This document shows positions 1 through 8,899 of a stretch of DNA of 64,000 nucleotides, in pieces; within the stretch, counting starts at the first letter, position 1, and every line of letters starts with the position of its first letter. The stretch covers positions 930,001-994,000 of the forward strand of contig NZ_JALPRR010000001.1 in assembly GCF_023630205.1 (NCBI RefSeq). The letters are read 5' to 3'. Below the pieces are notes generated by a model. That model did no database searches. It was not told where the DNA came from and saw only the letters and a program-made list of their open reading frames with translations. Origin of the DNA: Pontibacter ruber (GTDB lineage Bacteria; Bacteroidota; Bacteroidia; Cytophagales; Hymenobacteraceae). The translations under genes and the position numbers were made by a program.

Positions 1-167
1 ATGTAATTATCCCCCAGATAGTTGCTCATGGCTTCATAATCCAGGTTCTCCACAGATTTAATATAATTTTTTACTAATTCTATATTCTCACTTTTATCAT
101 TGTCAGTGGATGATGTACAGGCAAACAAGCTTGTACTTACTACCAACAAAAGGATCAGACGTTTCAT
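1..167 (-). CDS. Lipoprotein, SnoaL/NTF2-like, 3' end cut by window
   Basis: The first 55 codons of a reverse-strand gene are visible, starting at ATG 165-167 and running off the left edge. The N-terminus is a lipoprotein signal: basic start, Leu/Val-rich core, then FAC with Cys17 as lipidation site, followed by a Ser/Thr/Asp linker. The segment after it (ELVKNYIKSVENLDYEAMSN) resembles the first helix of SnoaL/NTF2-like small-ligand domains; this is inference from a short stretch. Expected location is the outer or inner membrane facing the periplasm. Function unknown. Confidence 0.6.
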   Translation of the reverse strand, partial: MKRLILLLVVSTSLFACTSSTDNDKSENIELVKNYIKSVENLDYEAMSNYLGDNY

Positions 168-359
168 GATTTCTATACTTTGATGTTTAGTTTGAAAGTT
201 AAAGTCATTTGGGATAGCTGCCATACTCCTACATAATGTATTCGGCGCAGTGCAGGCATTGCCGGCTATACTTGTCCCGCCGTTAGTCTGAGAGCAGGTA
301 GGTGTGGTATACATTAAACTGCCTGGTTTACTTGTCCGGATATACCCAACAGTACAACT

Positions 360-881
360 TTATTTAATGGTGTATCCTTTTCCTTCTATACATCCGGAGA
401 AGGCTCTGATATAGCGGCTCCAGTTTTCCTGCTCCTGGGCACTAACACCTGCCTGTATCTGCTCTTGCTCTGCCTTCTCTTGCTTTTTACCTTTACGCCT
501 GCCTGCTACAACTCCTGTAAGTCCACCAATTAGTGCACCCTCACCAGCACCGCCACCTACAATTGCTCCAATGGCTGCTCCTGCCGCTGCACCAGCAGCT
601 CCGCCTTTTAACGCCTCACCGGTTGAGCTTGTCTCTGTAGGTGCAGGCCCCTGTACTTTGGGCATGTTGGCCGGGTCGAGGCCTGTTTGTTGTTTTGCCC
701 ACTCATAGCACGCTGCTTCATCTTTCTGTTGCTGGTCGCTACTTTGCCCCTTTGCCGGGTATACATACAAATTCATGCTTCTCGATATACTTTGCGCTGC
801 TAATTGGCTTGCAAAAACCGCCAGGAAGAAAACCGGAAGGATCAAGAAAGAGCATTTACTGATGAAATTATGTGTCTTCAT
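360..881 (-). CDS. Exported glycine-zipper (YMGG-like) protein
   Basis: A 173-residue protein with a signal peptide (hydrophobic core about residues 10-26, cleavage near AAQS). The middle (about 92-127) is a glycine zipper, alternating Gly/Ala with GAAAGAAIGAIVGGG, typical of envelope-associated glycine-zipper proteins thought to insert in or bridge membranes. A charged Lys/Glu/Gln helix follows, then two Cys residues, one before and one after the zipper (CYEWAK and SGCIEGKGY), which could form a disulphide. Stand-alone gene. The exact role of such proteins is unknown. Confidence 0.7.
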   Translation of the reverse strand: MKTHNFISKCSFLILPVFFLAVFASQLAAQSISRSMNLYVYPAKGQSSDQQQKDEAACYEWAKQQTGLDPANMPKVQGPAPTETSSTGEALKGGAAGAAAGAAIGAIVGGGAGEGALIGGLTGVVAGRRKGKKQEKAEQEQIQAGVSAQEQENWSRYIRAFSGCIEGKGYTIK

Positions 882-1060
882 TTCCTATAAATTAAAACGA
901 GCAATAACTACACATAGAACGATGATCTGAAAAGACCATACTGCCTTGGATAAACGTACATAACGCCTGCCACTGCCAGGAAGTAGAAGCCGGAAAACAG
1001 CTGATCCGGCAAATTTGTGATGTATAATCTAATTAGACTATAAAGTATAAACCTTGTAAA

Positions 1061-1678
1061 TTACTGTTGAGCAGTACCGGTTATAAAGCCATCTTCTCTC
1101 ATTTTGGTAGTAACAGCATCCGCAATTTCGTTTATGGTATCTTCTAACTTTGTAGGATTAACCGACTTGGTAGTGCCTGCCCAGACCAGCTTATCCGGGT
1201 TTACCGTGTACACGGTAGTTTCTACCATGTAATTTTTATCTGTTTCGTAGTAGCCTGGCGAAGTATAAAATCCTGCCCCATAACCATAATACCTGCCCCA
1301 GCCACCATAATAGCCGGTAGTAGTACCTGGTACATAATGTGTTTCTTCATCCACATCCACTAACCGGGTCATCAACACGTGCGTAAACTGCCCTTGTGTC
1401 AATATATCATGCAATGTTGATTCCTCAGCTCCCTTCATAAGTTCCGGGGTAAGAAGCGTGTAAGAAGCTACTGCCTGACCAGCCATCCGCTTGATAATCT
1501 GGTCTTCCACCACACGTCGCGATGTTTCATCTTTCACCATGGCAATCACCAAGGTCTTATTCTGTGGCCCCTGCGTAAAGCTTGCCCCAGGATCTTTCCA
1601 GGACTTAACTATCTGGGTGGAAGGTCCACAGGCCACCATAAATACAATTGTGAAAATTGTTATGTAAATACTTCTCAT
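1061..1678 (-). CDS. DUF4136-like envelope lipoprotein
   Basis: A 205-residue lipoprotein: N-terminal signal ends in VAC with Cys17 as lipidation site. The rest has a mixed alpha/beta pattern with a Tyr/Gly-rich loop around residues 118-140 (GYYGGWGRYYGYGAGF) and a C-terminal part with LVWAGTT and a helix (INEIADAVTTKMREDGFI), as seen in DUF4136-type periplasmic lipoproteins of Bacteroidota. Molecular function is not known for this group. It sits between the glycine-zipper gene and an outer-membrane barrel gene on the same strand, with its own upstream gap. Confidence 0.6.
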   Translation of the reverse strand: MRSIYITIFTIVFMVACGPSTQIVKSWKDPGASFTQGPQNKTLVIAMVKDETSRRVVEDQIIKRMAGQAVASYTLLTPELMKGAEESTLHDILTQGQFTHVLMTRLVDVDEETHYVPGTTTGYYGGWGRYYGYGAGFYTSPGYYETDKNYMVETTVYTVNPDKLVWAGTTKSVNPTKLEDTINEIADAVTTKMREDGFITGTAQQ

Positions 1679-1775
1679 AGCTGTACAGTTTAAATGGATA
1701 ATATTGTTATTAGCATTAAAACAAAGTCACTGGAAAGAGAAGGGTGCCTGGCGCATCAAGTTGAAGGAGAGCAGA

Positions 1776-2669
1776 TCAGAAGAAAACATACTGATAACCA
1801 AAAGCGAGGCTATCAAAATTCAACCCGGTATTAGTGTAAACGCTGGTATGAAACTGGAGTTTAAACAAATGCTTCCCGGATAATGGCACTGCCCAGGTAG
1901 CACCGGCTCTCATGTGTTCGAACGGACCAATAAGTGCCACATCATTGATAAATGTTTTCCCGCCGCTGAACCAGTTGCCGTTAAGCCCTACCATCATCTG
2001 GTTTTTGAAATAGTAACTGAGGTGCAGCTGCGTACTTAAAAGTGGTTCCTGCTTTTTCACTTTGCTTACCAGGTAGTCTTTGTTTTTTGCATAAAACCAC
2101 ATGCCAACATACCCGTCGGCATAAATGCGTTTAAACTTTTTAGAAGCACCAATTTCAGGCTTAAACCCCCACCTGTTGTTACCAAGGTTTACTCTTTTAT
2201 CTTTATAATAAAGCCCCGTTGGCATGGAAGTGATCAGGCTGATGCCGACAATTGTTTTCTGGCTGTATTTATTGAATTCTTTTCTATCTAAAGCCGGTGA
2301 GCCAATCAGGTTTATTCCGACCTGTACACGTGCATCCCCAAAACCGGTGCGTGTAGTACTGGTATCCTGACCTATAACTTTTGCCTGCCCTTCCATAGTT
2401 ACATAAGGTACTACCACATTTATACGTGCCAGTTTTTGGGCCACTCCAAATGTACGGACATACCGAGCCGCGATACTGTGTGCCGTTACTTCTATGTCTT
2501 CAACAGGCAGCGCGGCATCAACTACAACACTGCCTGTTGATATTGCATAACCTACAGCTACTGCATTCATGTTTTTAGGCAAATTGGCATATGATCTGGC
2601 TTCCAGTTCCTGGCAATAGGCATTTACATATAAAAAACAGCATGGCATCAGCAACAATAGGATTTTCAT
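1776..2669 (-). CDS. Outer-membrane beta-barrel (MetA-pathway/transporter-like)
   Basis: A 297-residue protein if started at the second Met (ATG at 2669), which gives a normal signal peptide (MKILLLLMPCCFLYVNAYC); an in-frame ATG at 2699 would add ten residues. The mature protein is rich in alternating short beta strands and ends in aromatic residues (GYQYVFF), the usual C-terminal insertion signal of outer-membrane barrels. The pattern (ARYVRTFG, GFGDARVQVGINL, SLITSMPTG) matches the putative MetA-pathway-of-phenol-degradation/transporter family, whose members are mostly of unknown substrate. Confidence 0.7.
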   Translation of the reverse strand: MKILLLLMPCCFLYVNAYCQELEARSYANLPKNMNAVAVGYAISTGSVVVDAALPVEDIEVTAHSIAARYVRTFGVAQKLARINVVVPYVTMEGQAKVIGQDTSTTRTGFGDARVQVGINLIGSPALDRKEFNKYSQKTIVGISLITSMPTGLYYKDKRVNLGNNRWGFKPEIGASKKFKRIYADGYVGMWFYAKNKDYLVSKVKKQEPLLSTQLHLSYYFKNQMMVGLNGNWFSGGKTFINDVALIGPFEHMRAGATWAVPLSGKHLFKLQFHTSVYTNTGLNFDSLAFGYQYVFF

Positions 2670-2801
2670 TTTAGCCCCTCTGACTTGCAAAGTATACATG
2701 AAACCGGCCCATGAATGATATTGAGCATACTTCTGGCGGTAGCCTTATAAAGCTAAACCGAAGTACAGCATGGTCAGTGTAATTTTCCATTGATCGTTTA
2801 C

Positions 2802-5564
2802 TTAACCGGTTACCTCGCTGGCTTTTTCCTCCCGATGAATGAAAGCGCCACGCTTTCCCGCCTCCAGTATCTGCTTTTCATCCATGGAGCCAAACAGTTG
2901 TATGATTTTAGCCACGAGCCCTGTCCAGCCGGTCTGGTGGCTGGCTCCCAGTCCGGCCCCGTTATCGCCATGGAAGTACTCATAAAAGAGAATATATTCG
3001 CGCCAGTACGGGTCGTTCTGAAATTTATCTGTGCCGCCATATACCGGCCGCTGGCCATTTTTATCACGGGTAAAAATACGGGTGAGCCTGTTACCGATCT
3101 CCTTACTCACCTCGAACAAATTCATCAGGTTGCCGGAACCGGTAGGGCACTCAATTTTGAAGTTGTCGCCGTAGTAGAGGTAAAACTGCAGAAGTGCACG
3201 GATGATGAGCGCGTTTACCGGCATCCAAACCGGGCCACGCCAGTTGGAGTTGCCGCCGAACATACCTGTGTTAGATTCTGCCGGCAGGTAATCAACCCTG
3301 AACTCCTGCCCCTCCACATTAAAGATGAACGGGTGCTCCTGGTGATACTTGGAAAGGGAGCGGATACCGTACGGGCTCAGGAACTCGTTTTCGTCCAGCA
3401 TTTTTGATAGGATCCTGCGAAGCCTATCAGGGTTTACCAAGGCCATGATACCACGACCATCCACGCCATAATGACCTGGCCCTATAGGATGTATACCCTC
3501 CAGTAGTTCCGGCATATGAATAAGACGCTCCTCCAGATGCGCCATTACCCGGGGTATGCGATCACGCTGCCACTGCTCTGTAAGGGTTGTGGCACAAAGT
3601 GGCAGGAGCCCTACTATGGAGCGCACCTTGAGCCTTTGGGCACTGCCGTCAGGTAATCGTAACAGGTCGTAATAAAAACCGTCTTCTTCATCCCACATGC
3701 TGTCCTGACTTGGACGATTCATAGCTGCTGCAATAAAGTAAAAGTGCTCTACAAACTTCAGCACCATGTCTTCATAAATAATATCCTCTGCAGCCAGCTC
3801 CACGGCAAGCTCAGCCATGTTTTGGGTAAAGAGGGCCATCCAGGCTGTCCCGTCTGCCTGCTCCAGGTAGCCACCGGTAGGAAGCGGCGCACTGCGGTCA
3901 AAAACACCAATGTTATCCAGCCCCAGGAAGCCACCTTCAAACACGTTCTTCCCGAAACGATCTTTTCGGTTTACCCACCAGGTAAAATTCAGCACCAGTT
4001 TGTTGAAGGCCAGTTTCAGGAACTCCATATCCACTTCACCGCACATTGCCTGCTCGGTGCGGTGCAGGAATAAGGTTGCCCAGGCATGCACCGGCGGGTT
4101 CACATCGCTGAAGTTCCACTCATAGGCCGGTAACTGGCCGCTGGGGTGCAGGTAAACACCCCGAAGCATCAGCTTCATCTGCTGCTTGGCAAAATCCGGA
4201 TCCACAATGGAGAGCGGAAGCGTATGGAAGGCCAGGTCCCAGGCAGCATACCAGGGATACTCCCATTTATCCGGCATGGAGATGATATCCTCGTTCAGCA
4301 TATGAAACCACTCCGAGTTGCGGAATGGCCGGCTACCGAAGTATAGCGGATGTGCCTTGTGTTCTTTGAGCCACTGCTGGCCGTCAAAGTAATAGTATTG
4401 CTTGCTCCATAGCATGCCCGCCAACGCCTGCCGCATCACGGCTGCTGTATCCTCAGAAACGGAAGGAGGTGTTACGGATCGGTAAAATTCGTCGGCTTCC
4501 TGTAATCGTTCCGAAAAGATTCTGTCAAACTCTTCACCGAAAACTGCATGGGTTGCTTTCCCGTTTTCATTGGCTGCAGGCTGTGCACTCAGGCGCAGCC
4601 TAATGGTAGCAGCCTGGCCCGGCCCAATCTTTTGATGATAATGGGCTGCCATCTTGGTGCCGTTCATTTCAGGGTTTACCGCATCCTGTTGCCCGTTTAC
4701 TACATAATCATTGATGCCATCTTTGAGGTAACGGCTTTCGTTTTCCCCTTCCAGCCCCAGTTTCTGCCGGTTGGTTTCGTTGTCGGTAAAGAGCAGTGAT
4801 ACATTACCTTCACAGGCAAAAGTATAGTCGCCGATACGCTCTTGAGTTGCTGAAACCGTAGCGATTCCTTCCTGGCCCTCTACCTGCCTTAGGTTTGGTT
4901 TGGAAGAAGGAATCACGATCCAGGATGCCCAGTCGTTGCGGAACCACAGGGTTGGGAGCAGGTGTAGTTCAGCCTCATCCGGTCCTCTGTTTTCTGCCGT
5001 TATGCGCACCAGTATGTCTTCCGGACCACCCTTTGCATACTCTACAAATACATCGAAATACCGGTTGTCATTGAATACACCCGTGTCGAGCAGCTCATAC
5101 TCATATTCATTGCGTGAGCGGCGCCGGTTTGTATCTACCAGATCGGCATAGGGAAAAGCCGCTTGTGGATACTTGTAGAGATATTTCATGTAAGAATGGG
5201 TAGGCGTAGAGTCGAGGTAGAAATAATATTCCTTCACATCTTCCCCGTGGTTGCCCTCGCTGTTGGTTAAGCCAAAGAGTCGTTCCTTTAGTATGGGATC
5301 TTTCCCGTTCCAGAGTGCCAGGGCAAAACATAGGTGCTGCCTATCGTCTGAAATTCCGCCCAAACCTTCTTCGCCCCAACGGTAAGTGCGTGAGCGGGCC
5401 TGGTCGTGGGTAAAGTAATTCCAGGCATCACCTCCGGTACTGTAATCTTCGCGCACAGTTCCCCATTGCCTCTCTGTAAGGTATGGTCCCCACTTTTTCC
5501 ACGCTTTCTTTCCAGTGCGTTCTTCCTCAAGGCGGCTTTGTTCGATGGTTAGTACAGAATTCAT
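2802..5564 (-). CDS. GH63-family (MGH1-like) glycoside hydrolase
   Basis: A 920-residue cytoplasmic protein without a signal peptide. It opens with RLEEERTGKKAWKKWGPYLTERQWGTVREDYS, split here as RLEEERTGKKAWKKWGPY and LTERQWGTVREDYS, the hallmark of bacterial GH63 proteins annotated as glucosidase or mannosylglycerate-hydrolase-like. The N-terminal half is a beta-sandwich-like region; the C-terminal half, with repeated Trp/Tyr-rich helices (WYAAWDLAFHTLP, NSNWRGPVWMPVN), is the (alpha/alpha)6 barrel that cleaves alpha-linked glycosides. Length is normal for the group. It lies 148 bp downstream of the FGE gene on the same strand and may be co-transcribed. Actual substrate cannot be read from sequence. 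Confidence 0.8.
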   Translation of the reverse strand: MNSVLTIEQSRLEEERTGKKAWKKWGPYLTERQWGTVREDYSTGGDAWNYFTHDQARSRTYRWGEEGLGGISDDRQHLCFALALWNGKDPILKERLFGLTNSEGNHGEDVKEYYFYLDSTPTHSYMKYLYKYPQAAFPYADLVDTNRRRSRNEYEYELLDTGVFNDNRYFDVFVEYAKGGPEDILVRITAENRGPDEAELHLLPTLWFRNDWASWIVIPSSKPNLRQVEGQEGIATVSATQERIGDYTFACEGNVSLLFTDNETNRQKLGLEGENESRYLKDGINDYVVNGQQDAVNPEMNGTKMAAHYHQKIGPGQAATIRLRLSAQPAANENGKATHAVFGEEFDRIFSERLQEADEFYRSVTPPSVSEDTAAVMRQALAGMLWSKQYYYFDGQQWLKEHKAHPLYFGSRPFRNSEWFHMLNEDIISMPDKWEYPWYAAWDLAFHTLPLSIVDPDFAKQQMKLMLRGVYLHPSGQLPAYEWNFSDVNPPVHAWATLFLHRTEQAMCGEVDMEFLKLAFNKLVLNFTWWVNRKDRFGKNVFEGGFLGLDNIGVFDRSAPLPTGGYLEQADGTAWMALFTQNMAELAVELAAEDIIYEDMVLKFVEHFYFIAAAMNRPSQDSMWDEEDGFYYDLLRLPDGSAQRLKVRSIVGLLPLCATTLTEQWQRDRIPRVMAHLEERLIHMPELLEGIHPIGPGHYGVDGRGIMALVNPDRLRRILSKMLDENEFLSPYGIRSLSKYHQEHPFIFNVEGQEFRVDYLPAESNTGMFGGNSNWRGPVWMPVNALIIRALLQFYLYYGDNFKIECPTGSGNLMNLFEVSKEIGNRLTRIFTRDKNGQRPVYGGTDKFQNDPYWREYILFYEYFHGDNGAGLGASHQTGWTGLVAKIIQLFGSMDEKQILEAGKRGAFIHREEKASEVTG

Positions 5565-5712
5565 AGTGCTTATTTAAACTTTTCACTCTTTCTTATTGGT
5601 AATCCAGGGCAGTTACCATCTGTTCGGATCAATCCTTTTCTTCTGAATAATGTTGACTATATAAAATGGGCGGAGAATCATAAACCTCTCGAAATAATCT
5701 ACTTTCAACACT

Positions 5713-6732
5713 TCACACAGCTTGATTCCGATTGCGTTTGATACAACGAAAACCCAGATGGCAGGAAGATGTATCTATCATCTGCGGAATCCGGGCTGCC
5801 GGCCTGTAGCGGTAACAGTAGTTAATGGCGCACAGGTATGAGCCGCCTTTCAAAACCTTCCGCGGTATTCTGATAGTTGGCTGACGGTGGTCATAACTAG
5901 CTTCTTTGAAGCCACCCCTTGGATTTTGTGGTATACAGCAAGCTTTTTTAGCATCCTCAGGGTGCCTGTCGTAATACCAGTCAGCCGTCCATTCCCAAAC
6001 ATTACCAGTCATATCAAAAAGGCCACAGCCATTGGCCTGGAATGCCCCAACAGGTGAAAGACCTTCGTAACCGTCCTGCAGTAAGTTTTGCCACGGAAAT
6101 TCTCCTTGCCAGTAATTTGCCATCAGCTTTCCTTCAGGCATTTCTTCATCACCCCAGGCAAATTCCTTTTCTTCCAATCCACCACGTGCAGCAAATTCCC
6201 ATTCCGCTTCCGTCGGGATCTCTTTTCCTGCCCATTTAGCATAGGCTTCCACGTCTTCCCAGGCTACCTGCGTCACCGGGTAATTCTCTTTTCCTGCTAT
6301 ACTGCTCCCCGGGCCGTGCGGCTGCCTCCAGTTGGCATAGGGAACATAATTCCACCAGTTCGCGATATTCCTTAAATCGACGCGCTGTTTGGCCTTCTGA
6401 AAAACCAACGAACCTGGCACCAACATCTCCGGCAGCGCACCCGGATAGTTTTCCGGATTCAGCGGGCGCTCAGCATAGGTAACGTAATCGGTTTCATTCA
6501 CAAATCGCTGGAATTCAGAATTGGTAACCGGGTTGCAATCCATCCAAAAACCATCCACTTTAACAGTATGAACCGGCGCTTCTGCAGGATAATGTTTCTC
6601 AGAACCCATCCTGAAGGTACCACCCGGAATCCAGATCATACCCACCGGATCCGTTGCAGAAATGCTTTGGGTCTCTTTTTCACTGTCTCTTAATACAGAA
6701 CTGGTTACCGGTGTTTTCATCATATCAGGCAA
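5713..6732 (-). CDS. Formylglycine-generating enzyme (sulfatase-activating)
   Basis: A 339-residue FGE/SUMF1-type protein. Start of domain IWIPGGTFRMGS at about 33-44, TEAEWEFAARGG in the middle, NVWEWTADW, and the catalytic segment KGGSYLCAINYCYRYRPAA near the C-terminus. The two copper-binding catalytic cysteines of the family are present as Cys301 and Cys306 (C-x4-C), followed by CHLGFRC. The enzyme oxidises a Cys in CxPxR of sulfatases to formylglycine with O2. No signal peptide, so it acts in the cytoplasm. The likely client is the sulfatase at 8890-11247, which carries CSPTR and also lacks a signal peptide. Many FGE-fold proteins are not real FGEs, but the cysteine pair argues for activity. 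Confidence 0.85.
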   Translation of the reverse strand: MPDMMKTPVTSSVLRDSEKETQSISATDPVGMIWIPGGTFRMGSEKHYPAEAPVHTVKVDGFWMDCNPVTNSEFQRFVNETDYVTYAERPLNPENYPGALPEMLVPGSLVFQKAKQRVDLRNIANWWNYVPYANWRQPHGPGSSIAGKENYPVTQVAWEDVEAYAKWAGKEIPTEAEWEFAARGGLEEKEFAWGDEEMPEGKLMANYWQGEFPWQNLLQDGYEGLSPVGAFQANGCGLFDMTGNVWEWTADWYYDRHPEDAKKACCIPQNPRGGFKEASYDHRQPTIRIPRKVLKGGSYLCAINYCYRYRPAARIPQMIDTSSCHLGFRCIKRNRNQAV

Positions 6733-7117
6733 GATTAATCATATCACTACAATTAACATTATATCTTAAATAAGTATAACACCTAATCTATCTGGCGGAG
6801 GAGAGAACAACTTCGCCATATTTAAATTTCCAGTTTTTTAATTGTATTATTTATAAAGATGTATACGTATACTACTAAAATAGATCATACATAATACTGG
6901 CTGTCAATTACTTATATACATATCTTATAATACTTAATTATTAGCTTAGACACCAACGTTTCTGAAAAAATGGAAACATCTACTGTTATGCTGATAACCA
7001 ATATGGAATTAGACAACAGGCCGGAAACAGCTTTTAAATTCTAATGAAGAGCAGATTACTTCAGAGAGGGCGATAAGAAGATGACTGTGAAGCAGAGCTA
7101 AAACAAACTTCTCCAAT
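6733..7117. other. Divergent intergenic region, AT-rich
   Basis: This 385-bp gap separates the leftward FGE gene and the rightward DUF202 gene and should hold both promoters. It is very AT-rich and contains the palindrome GTATACGTATAC near 6862. I see no exact TAnnTTTG with a -33 partner that I trust, and no small gene. Confidence 0.4.
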
Positions 7118-7636
7118 ATGATTGGTTTAAATGTTCTTAGCAAAATGACTGACTTTATGAGTGAAGAACAAAAAATGAAGGAAAGCACTGAAAACAGCAA
7201 AAATGCTAAAGATATTTCATTGCTACTTTCCAAACACAATACCTCACTGTCCTTTCAGCGCACACGCCTCTCTGCTGACCGTACGCTGATGAGTGTTATC
7301 CGCACCGCCTTATCGCTGATTGGTTTTGGGTTCACCATTTTCCAATTTTTTCGCTCACTAAGAGAGATAGAAGGGATAAAGATAGACCCTACCATGGGAG
7401 CCAGGAAAGTAGGCTTAGCAATGGTAGGTTTGGGTATTTTCATGTTGTTGTTAGGTATAATTTACCATTCGTTTTTCATGCTGCAGGTCCGGAGAGAACG
7501 GCAACGTCTCGACGAGATGGGTTTAATTATCGAGCACGATAAATTTCCTTTTTCCATGACTCTAATTGTAGCCCTCTTGTTATTGCTGTTAGGTGTTATA
7601 GTAATAATTACAATGATTAGTCAATTAACAGGCTAA
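7118..7636 (+). CDS. DUF202 (YidH-type) membrane protein
   Basis: A 172-residue protein with the DUF202 signature LSFQRTRLSADRTLMSVIRTALSLIGFGF split as LSFQRTRLSADRTLMSV and IRTALSLIGFGF, and three membrane helices (about 62-78, 98-120 and 147-169). DUF202 proteins are small inner-membrane proteins of unknown function. In-frame ATG codons also exist at 7145 and 7157; no ribosome-binding site decides between them, and the shorter start would drop a poorly conserved N-terminus. It sits between the FGE gene (divergent) and an outer-membrane protein gene. Confidence 0.75.
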   Translation: MIGLNVLSKMTDFMSEEQKMKESTENSKNAKDISLLLSKHNTSLSFQRTRLSADRTLMSVIRTALSLIGFGFTIFQFFRSLREIEGIKIDPTMGARKVGLAMVGLGIFMLLLGIIYHSFFMLQVRRERQRLDEMGLIIEHDKFPFSMTLIVALLLLLLGVIVIITMISQLTG

Positions 7637-7808
7637 AGCAACTAACTGGATAAGCTACCCTCCAAGGTTATGACTGTTCGATTTGGCCTGCAATCCCTGC
7701 CCCATTCTACTTTCAGAAAACCTTTCTTCCGATTCTAAAAAGTCAAGAATATGTGTTCGATTTCTGCAAATAATATACCCTGCCCCCTAAACTTCTACTT
7801 TAAAAGCG

Positions 7809-8585
7809 ATGAAATCTACCAAAATATGGCTCAAATACTGTGTCGGCTTTATGCTGGTTTGTACACCATTTTATGCAAAGTCTCAACAGACGGGAGGCAC
7901 TGAAAAATCCTGGAGCTTTTTGGTGGAGCCTTACCTCATGTTCCCGTCTATGAATGGAACCACAGGCATAAGCAATCTTCCGGATGTGGAGGTGGATGCC
8001 TCTGCGAAGGATATTTTCAGTAACCTGAAAATTGGCGCTATGCTGTACGCTGAGGCCACCAGATATGGCTGGACGCTCTCCTCCGATATCCTCTACATGA
8101 ACCTGGAAAAAGACACCAGGACAGGTGCTTTAATAGAAAGGGGCGAGCTGTCGGCAAAACAATTTGGCTGGGAAGTCAGTGCACTCAGAAGAATTCTCCC
8201 CTTCATGGATATAGGTATAGGTGGCCGCTACAACAATATAAAAGCTTGGGTTGACCTAACCTTAAACACCAGAGATGGCCCTGAAGAACGAAGCAAAGAA
8301 CGGGCAGAGGGCTGGATAGACCCTATTCTTATTTCTCGCTTTAGCGCATCTCCTACAGACAATCTGCTGCTTCAGCTGCGGGCCGATATAGGAGGCTTTG
8401 GCGTAGGAGCAGACCTAGCATGGCAGGCACAGGCTTACGCCGGATACAGGTTTTCAGAGCTGTTCCATATGTCGCTTGGGTACCGTATCATTAGTATAGA
8501 TTATGAAAAAGGTAGCGGTGAGGACCGGTTTCTTTATGATGTAAATACCACCGGCCCGGTTATCCGCCTCGGATTTAATTTTTAA
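7809..8585 (+). CDS. Outer-membrane beta-barrel protein
   Basis: A 258-residue protein with a signal peptide (cleavage near YAKSQQ) and a mature part built of alternating beta strands ending in LGFNF, a typical outer-membrane barrel C-terminus. Sequence runs such as WSFLVEPYLMFPSMNG and IGIGGRYNNIKAWVDL resemble 8- to 10-strand OmpW/OmpA-barrel-like proteins of unknown cargo. It lies upstream of an SBF transporter relic and the sulfatase on the same strand, so it could once have supplied a substrate path for that cluster; this is inference. Confidence 0.7.
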   Translation: MKSTKIWLKYCVGFMLVCTPFYAKSQQTGGTEKSWSFLVEPYLMFPSMNGTTGISNLPDVEVDASAKDIFSNLKIGAMLYAEATRYGWTLSSDILYMNLEKDTRTGALIERGELSAKQFGWEVSALRRILPFMDIGIGGRYNNIKAWVDLTLNTRDGPEERSKERAEGWIDPILISRFSASPTDNLLLQLRADIGGFGVGADLAWQAQAYAGYRFSELFHMSLGYRIISIDYEKGSGEDRFLYDVNTTGPVIRLGFNF

Positions 8586-8594
8586 CGCTTTAGT

Positions 8595-8899
8595 ATAGCC
8601 GCACAAGAAATCATCCTACTGGTCTATATCTTGAGTGTGCAACTCTCAGTGCTGGCGTATGGCCTGAAAGTTACCCTACCCGCCACCCGGGTATAGTCAT
8701 GACACTTGCCAGCGCCAACCTGCCGCAGCACGACCTGGTGCCTGCAGCAGTCATTCTATACCTATTGATCGCCGCCCTGATCACGATCCCATACCTGTTA
8801 TGGTTCAGATGTGAAAAGCCTGCCCCAGACTGGCCAAGCCCTCCCTATAAGAATCCTTATTTATTGATACACTTAAAATTTCTAAAACTATGGCTTTAA
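8595..8899 (+). pseudogene. Relic of SBF (bile-acid/Na+ symporter-like) gene with internal deletion
   Basis: Translated in one frame, 8607-8676 reads EIILLVYILSVQLSVLAYG then LKVTL, matching residues 5-28 of the intact SBF gene at 22559 (EIIILVLVVSVLLLVLGYG, LKATV). After 8677 the frame shifts and the sequence continues RHPGIVMTLASANLPQHDLV, then PAAVILYLLIAALITIPYL, matching the last 60-odd residues of the intact gene (RHPGIAIAIASANLQVHDMV). About 200 codons between are missing. The codon aligned with the start is ATA rather than ATG. The relic reads into the sulfatase start at 8890. It is therefore a truncated, non-functional paralogue, not a small gene. Confidence 0.8.

Noticed and set aside
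2790-3407. 205-residue plus-strand frame opposite the GH63 gene
   Set aside because: Shadow of the 920-residue gene; no domain or start region.
8699-8899. 66-residue plus-strand frame as a small membrane protein
   Set aside because: It is the C-terminal fragment of a deleted SBF gene, see the pseudogene entry.
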